The position numbers and the translations under genes are program-made. Source: Crambe crambe (taxonomy: Eukaryota > Porifera > Demospongiae > Poecilosclerida > Crambeidae). From it: 64,000 bases of DNA. Positions 58,113 to 64,000 of this stretch are shown one piece after another (position 1 is the stretch's first letter; the number at the start of each line of letters is the position of its first letter). The notes beneath the pieces were generated by a model. It was not told the origin of the DNA and ran no database searches. It saw only the letters and a program-made list of their open reading frames with translations. The DNA is taken from the NCBI GenBank assembly GCA_963924555.1, contig OZ004595.1, positions 4,144,099 to 4,208,098 of the forward strand, written 5' to 3'.

Positions 58113-58561
58113 CTCTTATAGTCATAGTCATGACAATAACAATACTAGCTAGCAAGTTGTTTCTATGCATGATTATTATGATAAAGCTGCTCGTAATAAT
58201 TTAGTCTCACTTTGATCATTATAGCTACTAAAAAATCCCAAGTTCCTCACACCAGTGACCCATCTACCGACCTATCTATTATGTTTTCCTAGTCTATGTG
58301 GCGATTAATACTTAGCTACTGCACATCACAGTGTTACCATGTCCTTGTCCTACGTCTGCTGCTCTAGCTATCTGTAGTCGTTGGTCTGGTTCCTGGAGGT
58401 GGTGATTCAGCTAGCTATTTGAGTTTCTCTACTCCTTCAATGATGGACTCTATTACAAAATGATGGACTCTATTACAATTGACACAAAGTGGTGCTGTGT
58501 GGATGTTGATAAATAAGGCTAAGGAGCAGTGGCTTTGCTTTCCAGCTAGTATGATTTGCTT

Positions 58562-59685
58562 CCATCATAGATATAAGAGGTTTTACGGGATTGGAAACGC
58601 CCAATGAACTGCACAACCGTGGCGCGTTGACAGATGCGCACGCGCATGCAGCATTAATTATATTAATCGTTGTGAAAAGAGATCAATATTCACTCCTTTC
58701 AAGGCAGTTAAAGTGATATTCTGCCCCTACAGCTCACAGAATAGTACAAGTAAGCTAAGGGGAAGGTATTGAAGAAGTGAAGAGTCAGAGAGTTGAAGTT
58801 GGAGAGTCTGAGGAAGGAAGTTATTAATTATTCATAACTTTTTCCCTTGTAATTATAACTATGAGTACCTATCATTGCTCATTATACATTAATTTTATGT
58901 GATTGATTTGAAAGAAAGGCCAGAATGACTTTTGGTATTAAAATTAGACATAAATTCATCATTATTATAGCTAGATAATTTTGCCCCAAAGTTATCCGCC
59001 AGTTTCTGCTCAGTTCTCCCTCATCAGCATTATTGCAATACTCCCAGCTTTTGGCTGTTGGAGTTTGACACCATCCACCTCAAGAATTCGGCTCAGTCAG
59101 CTGTCCTGTGGACCCTATGGATATTAGGGGGGAAATATAGTAAGCTTGCCATCTCCATAGGATGACTATTGTATAGAAAACGAATGCACCAATTCCATTT
59201 ACTGTTCTATCCTTTCCCTGAAATAACTAATACAGTTTCAATATTGTTAATCTATTTCTTGGGAGAGGGATTACAGTTTTAACACCACTTGCAAATGCTA
59301 GAGACAATATATGTCAGCTAATACAAAAACCAACATTACTATTCCATGTAGCTAAAGTTTACATGCCTTTTGATCAGAAAATGGGCAACAGCAATTGATT
59401 CCATCAAGCGTGAGAGGGATTACAGTCCCATTAACCACTACAGTAGTATTTGTAGGAATAAACTTGAAAATCTGAGCTGAAATTTATTTCATACAGTAAA
59501 TCTATGCCCTAGTGTATTATAGTATCATTGGCATAAGTCTTACCTCACGGATCTTGTCAGAACAGCAACTTTGACAAAAGTGCTATATATGTCATTCAGC
59601 TGTCAACGCGCCTCGGTTGTTAGTTGCTAACGAGAGCACGTGATCCGTTTCCAATCCCGTAAACATCTTATATCTATGCTTCCAT
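58562..59685. mobile_element. region bounded by an inverted pair (possible TIR element)
   Basis: 58562-58632 (CATAGATATAAGAGGTTTTA then CGGGATTGGAAACG ... CGCGTTGACA) is an inverted copy of 59601-59685 (TGTCAACGCGCC ... CGTTTCCAATCCCGTAAACA then TCTTATATCTATG). The 1.1 kb between could be a DNA element, or the pair could be duplicated promoters facing each other. No clear target duplication seen. Confidence 0.4.
59352..59582 (-). CDS. possible small Cys-rich exons
   Basis: Two minus-strand pieces (59582-59544 and 59471-59352) join at GT-AG in phase. The first reads CQSCCSDKIRE. The second contains FIPTNTTVVVNGTVIPLTLD then GINCCCPFSDQKACKL and a stop. It looks coding (Cys clusters, N-glycosylation sites), but no start or signal peptide was found. 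It may be the tail of another secreted Cys-rich protein. Confidence 0.25.
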
Positions 59686-59699
59686 GCAGGGTGCTGACA

Positions 59700-61030
59700 A
59701 TGCTCGCTGACTGCATGTGGGGTATCCAGAATAACGGGTGTCTAGATTTGGTGGAATGGAATACTGGAATAGAATACTGGACTGGAATACTGCCTATACT
59801 AAATCCAGCCACCAGAATCTCAAGTTTCTTTCTGACATTAATTTTATTTGTTTGCATGGATCCATTGTCCAGGGATTTTGGCCATGGTATCCAAACTCTC
59901 CATTGTTCATTAAACGTACTGTAGTAACAGGTGGTTAGCAGCTACTGGTATCAATTCTCCAGGATTTTCATTATGACTTCCAGTAGTTGATGTCATGACA
60001 GGTATCATTATGCCTGGGAAATATTTACTGGCCTGCAGGAGCCTAATCATTGTTCATTAAACATCCTCAGGGAACTGCATGCTGCAGCTAGTATAGCTAA
60101 CAAGCTAGCTATGGCTATAGCTCACATGATCTGTCATGGACCTCCATCCCAGACACAGAGGCCCCTGACAACTGCAGCCTTCGATTAGCACATATGGAGG
60201 CGTGAACCCGACTCTCATGACACTTGACCATATATGTACAATTCTAGCTAGATGATGACTGAGACAGTTAGTCAGTTTTTTGGCTTAGCTTTTCTTTTTG
60301 GGATGTATAATCAGAATAATAATAATTTACTTAGCTACTTGATCAGTAAACCCCAACATGATCACATCTCTTCTTGTTGTGCACTCCAACCCTCCATGAG
60401 AGCAATCTTTTTTAATGCTTACTGGATGTCTCCCATGCATAGTTGTATGTAGAAGTAATTAAAGCTGCACATTCACCTTTAACTGCATCACACTGATGCA
60501 TGTTAGCTACTCAGCCATTTAAATCTTGGATTCCATTATTCCATTCCAGTATTCCACCATTTCCATTCCATTGAATCTAGACACCCCAGATTAACTGGTT
60601 TGAGTGTGATTAGTCTGAGCACAGAGTTATTGGTGGCTGCAGTACTGTTATTAGAACCTAGTGAGGTAGAATAATGCAATCTGATTGGTCAATTTCATAT
60701 ACCATATCACTTAGTGTATGTTAATGGTGGTGTCAGTGCCCTTTGGTCTCAGTTGAAAATTGATAGACACTTTAATACTTTAGTTCTCTAAAGAAATTTG
60801 GTCAAGCATGAGAAAAACTATATTTTAAAGTTCCTATCCTGGAGAAATCATGTTAAGTACGTAGCTAGCTATAGCCACTATCTTGCTTTCTTTTGTGATG
60901 AATTTTTTCCTGGGCCAACTTAAAAACTTAATTTTAGCAACTTAAAAATCACTACCATGATGACAAGAATGTCATTATGGCCTTCCCTTTACTATGTTTA
61001 CCATATTATTATGACTCTCCCTTTACCATA
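59700..61030. other. no gene seen
   Basis: It contains GGAATGGAATACTGGAATAGAA-type degenerate repeats (about 59750-59790) echoed in inverse near 60535-60580 (TTCCATTCCAGTATTCCACC), suggesting another inverted repeat pair. No supported exons. Confidence 0.35.
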
Positions 61031-61033
61031 TGT

Positions 61034-61582
61034 GAACCATGCAAAAGTTAAATTGTTATCTAATGTGCTGTGAAAGTTATTATAGTAGGAGGGGTAGGCT
61101 ACAGCTATTGGATGTCTGCATGTTGTGAGAGGTAGTGAGCCCACTGCAGTGGCGGATCTATAAAAATTAAAAGCTATCTGCGCGCTTGCGCGCGGAAAAA
61201 TTTTTGTCTGACCACGCCCGCTTTTCCTGTAACCACACCCTTTTTGGATTGTTTATACGTGAGTGATGAAGATAGTAAGCTTCAGCTAGCTAGCCGTTTC
61301 TGGACGACTGAAGGCTCTTTGAAAAGACTCTGAGCATGCTCAGTACTGACAGGTGGGTATTAAAATAGTGGGTATTAAAATAGTGGGTATTAAAATAGCG
61401 CGCGCTATAGACTGGCCATCTATCGCACGCGCTAGCGCGCAGCAAAGGGGGTTTCAATGGAAACCACAGAAACCACTCTAAATCCGCCACTGCACTGGAA
61501 CCATGCAAACATTGCTGTGAAAGTTATTACAATGGGAGGGGTAGGCTACAGGTATCGCATGTTGTGAGAGGTAGTGAGCCAT
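61034..61582 (+). repeat. direct repeats flanking the MITE
   Basis: GAACCATGCAAA..., TGCTGTGAAAGTTATTA and GGAGGGGTAGGCTACAG...GTTGTGAGAGGTAGTGAGCC occur at 61034-61141 and again at 61499-61582. A local tandem duplication with the MITE inserted in the first copy's junction. Confidence 0.7.
61147..61492. mobile_element. MITE with CAGTGGCGGAT inverted ends
   Basis: The left end is CAGTGGCGGATCTA, the right end TAAATCCGCCACTG, flanked by a CACTG direct repeat on both sides. Internal CpG-rich GCGCGC blocks and three copies of GGGTATTAAAATAG are present. The ends resemble hAT-type termini. 346 bases, non-coding. Confidence 0.7.
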
Positions 61583-61729
61583 GTAAACTGAATCAATAAT
61601 AATAATCATTGTTTTGTACAAGAGTTATAGGCTATCCAAAAAAGGTTGGTAAAATATTTCCAGTAATATGGGTGAGGAAAAGGTCTAGCTACATTGAGCA
61701 GCAATACTGTACACTCTACTGTCATTACT

Positions 61730-62010
61730 ACTAGAAATGGACAATAGAATGGACAGTTGGATGTCTACTAGAATTAGGAGTAGAATTACTGCTCATTCTT
61801 GTGGCATTTGACTACTCAATCTACTGCTCATTCTAGTGGCTATTCTTTACACATCCTATTGTCCATTCTATCCATTCTATTCTACTGTCACACATTCTAC
61901 TATCCATTCTACTACACACGATCCACTATACTGCCATTCTTCTACCCCTTCATTGTCTATTCTAGCTCATCCCATGATCCATTCTACTTCCATTCTTTTG
62001 TGTGTTTTTA
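61730..62010. repeat. degenerate (ATTCTAC)-rich tandem repeat
   Basis: Repeated CATTCTACT/CCATTCTA phrases give low-complexity frames (YPFYST...). No gene. Confidence 0.6.
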
Positions 62011-62206
62011 TTCAAAAAAACTTACGCACCTCTCCAGGTCACAATGCCTCATTAAAAGATGCATGCCCAATAACGTGTGAATATCAACCCCAGAGAGAGG
62101 ACATGGAAGGACAGGATCTATAGGACAGATTAGTAATGTACCTGTCCATGTCTACCATGCTTTTGAGTCTCCCCAAGGTTAGTTGTTTGGTTCTGACAGT
62201 TTGAAT

Positions 62207-62672
62207 ATTGGTCACATGACTTGTAACCAATCAGATCCTCTGAAAAGTGTGCTTAAAGCACACTTTTAGGTGCAAGTGTGCTTGCTGAAGGTCTAGTGGA
62301 AGATCAACTAGGACTATGACCTTCTAGCAAGCTAAATGATTTAGTTATTTATTTTGATTAATAAAAACCACTGAAACCAAATGTGTGTCAGAAGTTCAGA
62401 ACTTGCTAGGTAGCTAATATATAAGAAAGAGTATGGTGAGGTGTAAGAGTGCCCAATTGGAATCTGAGTCATGTGACCAGCAATAATTGCTAGTTGTGTA
62501 TCCATTTGACGAGGCAAATGCTCATGAAGTGATGTTCAAAAAAGCAGTTTTATATGCAAGCTAATGCAAAAAAGTCATGAATTTCCATTGGTGCTAACCA
62601 CACACCATTACATTATAGCAAATATCAAAGAGATGAACTGCAGGTAGTGATTCATACAACTGAGTATTATCT
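62207..62672 (+). repeat. duplicated block, copy B (no peptide gene follows)
   Basis: A direct copy of the block upstream of peptide gene 2. Homology ends at TGAGTATTAT (62671), about 200 bases short of where the peptide gene would begin, and unrelated sequence follows. Confidence 0.75.
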
Positions 62673-62852
62673 AGCCCCACTGCGCATGCATGTGTAGAGG
62701 GGTTTGGGCCTTGCTATAATCATTATCGATATCTGGCGCAGGTTTAAATTAACTGATGAGAACTTGTAATAACTACTAGCTATTTGACACATTTTGCTCA
62801 TACTTACAACATTTTCTTGAAGCCATAATGCTGATGGCATAAGGTGGCTTGA

Positions 62853-63014
<162 letters not shown>

Positions 63015-63336
63015 TAATCGTTTGTTCGTTAGCTTGTGTTTATGGCTAATTAATAAACTCTATGAGGCCATACCAATAAGATTTTATGTTGCTCGGCCCT
63101 ACCGACCCACTAAAATAAAAAAATAATGATACTCTAGATAAAGCATGCCTAATTACCACCTTGCAATATTGGCCTGAAAGTACTATGATGATTACTGTGG
63201 AAATTTTGAATTGTATACAGGGTTCTATCTACTGGGATAGGTGGGGTAGAAGCTTCTACCCCAAATACTCCAGCTTCTACCCCAAAACTTGCTTGCAGAC
63301 AGTCTTAAAATTAGTATAGAGTGTAGCACTTATATA

Positions 63337-63425
63337 CAGGGCTGGATCCAGGGGTGGGGTTGAACCCCCTTTTTGTTCCCAAGCTATTATAAATTTAAAA
63401 TGAAAATGCAATTACTTAGCCATGT
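63337..63425. repeat. dispersed repeat, second copy of the 36.6 kb unit
   Basis: CAGGGCTGGATCCAGGGGTG followed by GGGTTGA, CCCCC, TTTTTGTTCCCAAGCTATTA and AAATGAAAATGCAATT matches 36588-36668. Confidence 0.75.
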
Positions 63426-63665
63426 CTATTTTTCTTTGACAACTTGTGTTTCTTCTCTAAAGTAATGTAATTAGAAGAGAGAACATGTTACATGTGTAGG
63501 CTAACTAAACTAGGAACTAATGCAGTTACTATAGCTATCATCTAAGGCTACGGTCAAAGAAAATGTATACATGACACATCCATTTTGGCTTTCACTTTCA
63601 AGGTCACACATTGGATAACTTGGTGCATACTAACTATTTTTGTTTCCTTTTATGAATAATTATGA

Positions 63666-64000
63666 TCAAATAATATTATCAATTAAAAGTTCAAAGTTCA
63701 AGGTTGATGATGTGTTCGTCACAACAAATATTGACAAAAAGATGATGCCATCCACTGTAGGATGGAGCATTGGTTGACAATGTAGCCACAGGGCTGCATT
63801 TCCATGCCACAGTGTAACTGCCAGTTTGTGAAATAGCTGGGTGGTGGGGTTGGAGTCAAGGGAGTTCAATCTCTGGCTGATGTAGTCCCCAAGAGACTTC
63901 ACAAGATGTATGGTGTCCTGGCTTAGAGCCCCCAGAGTTTCTGCAACAATTGGGTGGAAATCTACTCCTACCGGCGGTGAGAAGCCAGTTTCCGCTGTGT
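63666..64000 (-). mobile_element. C-terminal end of a retrotransposon ORF
   Basis: A minus-strand frame open to the window edge reads FHPIVAETLGALSQDTIHLV, then GDYISQRLN, LFHKLAVTLWHGNAALWLH and PTVDGIIF. I associate this pattern (xVAETLGA...ISQRL...LFxxLAVxLWxGNAxxWL) with the extreme C terminus of reverse-transcriptase polyproteins common in sponge and coral genomes. The 5' part lies beyond the window. Confidence 0.5.

Noticed and set aside
61799-62123. Tyr/Phe/His-rich frames
   Set aside because: Produced by a degenerate ATTCTAC repeat.

Overview
The window is a gene-dense eukaryotic nuclear sequence, most likely from a demosponge (Amphimedon-like). The evidence is animal-type genes (TDP-43, CNOT6/Ccr4, TMEM222, MIIP, PSMB6, VAMP-type R-SNAREs, an ATAD3 5' end, a JNK exon), very short GT-AG introns, many head-to-head gene pairs with tiny spacers, AT-rich DNA, and a single-exon Cys-rich seven-pass membrane protein of a kind I associate with sponge genomes. 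The species call is inference. Exons were placed by hand from splice sites, reading-frame phase and remembered family sequences; no search was run.

Layout. 0-6.9 kb: a truncated and a complete copy of a Cys-rich multi-pass membrane protein gene, otherwise little. 6.9-9.0 kb (-): the first six exons of ATAD3, head to head with TARDBP (TDP-43, 9.2-11.4 kb, +), whose 3' region carries GT-rich sequence and a minisatellite. 14.0-17.8 kb (+): CNOT6/CNOT6L. 18.6-21.2 kb (-): TMEM222, head to head with the first of four tandem aminopropyltransferase (spermidine synthase-like) genes at 21.3-36.4 kb (+). Copy 1 looks like an ordinary spermidine synthase. Copies 2-4 share substitutions in the substrate pocket, copies 2 and 3 have presequence-like N-terminal extensions, and a broken LINE lies between copies 2 and 3. 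38.5-44.0 kb: a divergent pair of R-SNARE genes whose start codons both appear to be split by intron 1. 44.4-46.4 kb (-): MIIP, head to head with PSMB6 (46.5-48.0 kb, +). 48.2-51.95 kb (-): an atypical Ras-like GTPase with a Cys-rich CVIL tail. 52-64 kb: an accessory, repeat-rich tract with a decayed TIR transposon, a foldback element, a MITE, two genes for small secreted peptides with a CC-x5-CC core, duplicated blocks, one isolated JNK-like exon and the end of a retrotransposon ORF.

The two most interesting signals are the aminopropyltransferase cluster (polyamine chemistry, possibly long-chain or mitochondrial polyamines) and the two related CC-x5-CC peptide precursors, one of which carries two core repeats and ends in a possible amidation glycine. 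The conserved genes serve RNA metabolism (TARDBP, CNOT6), protein turnover (PSMB6) and membrane traffic (VAMPs, GTPase). They are neighbours, not an operon, but several share compact bidirectional promoters.
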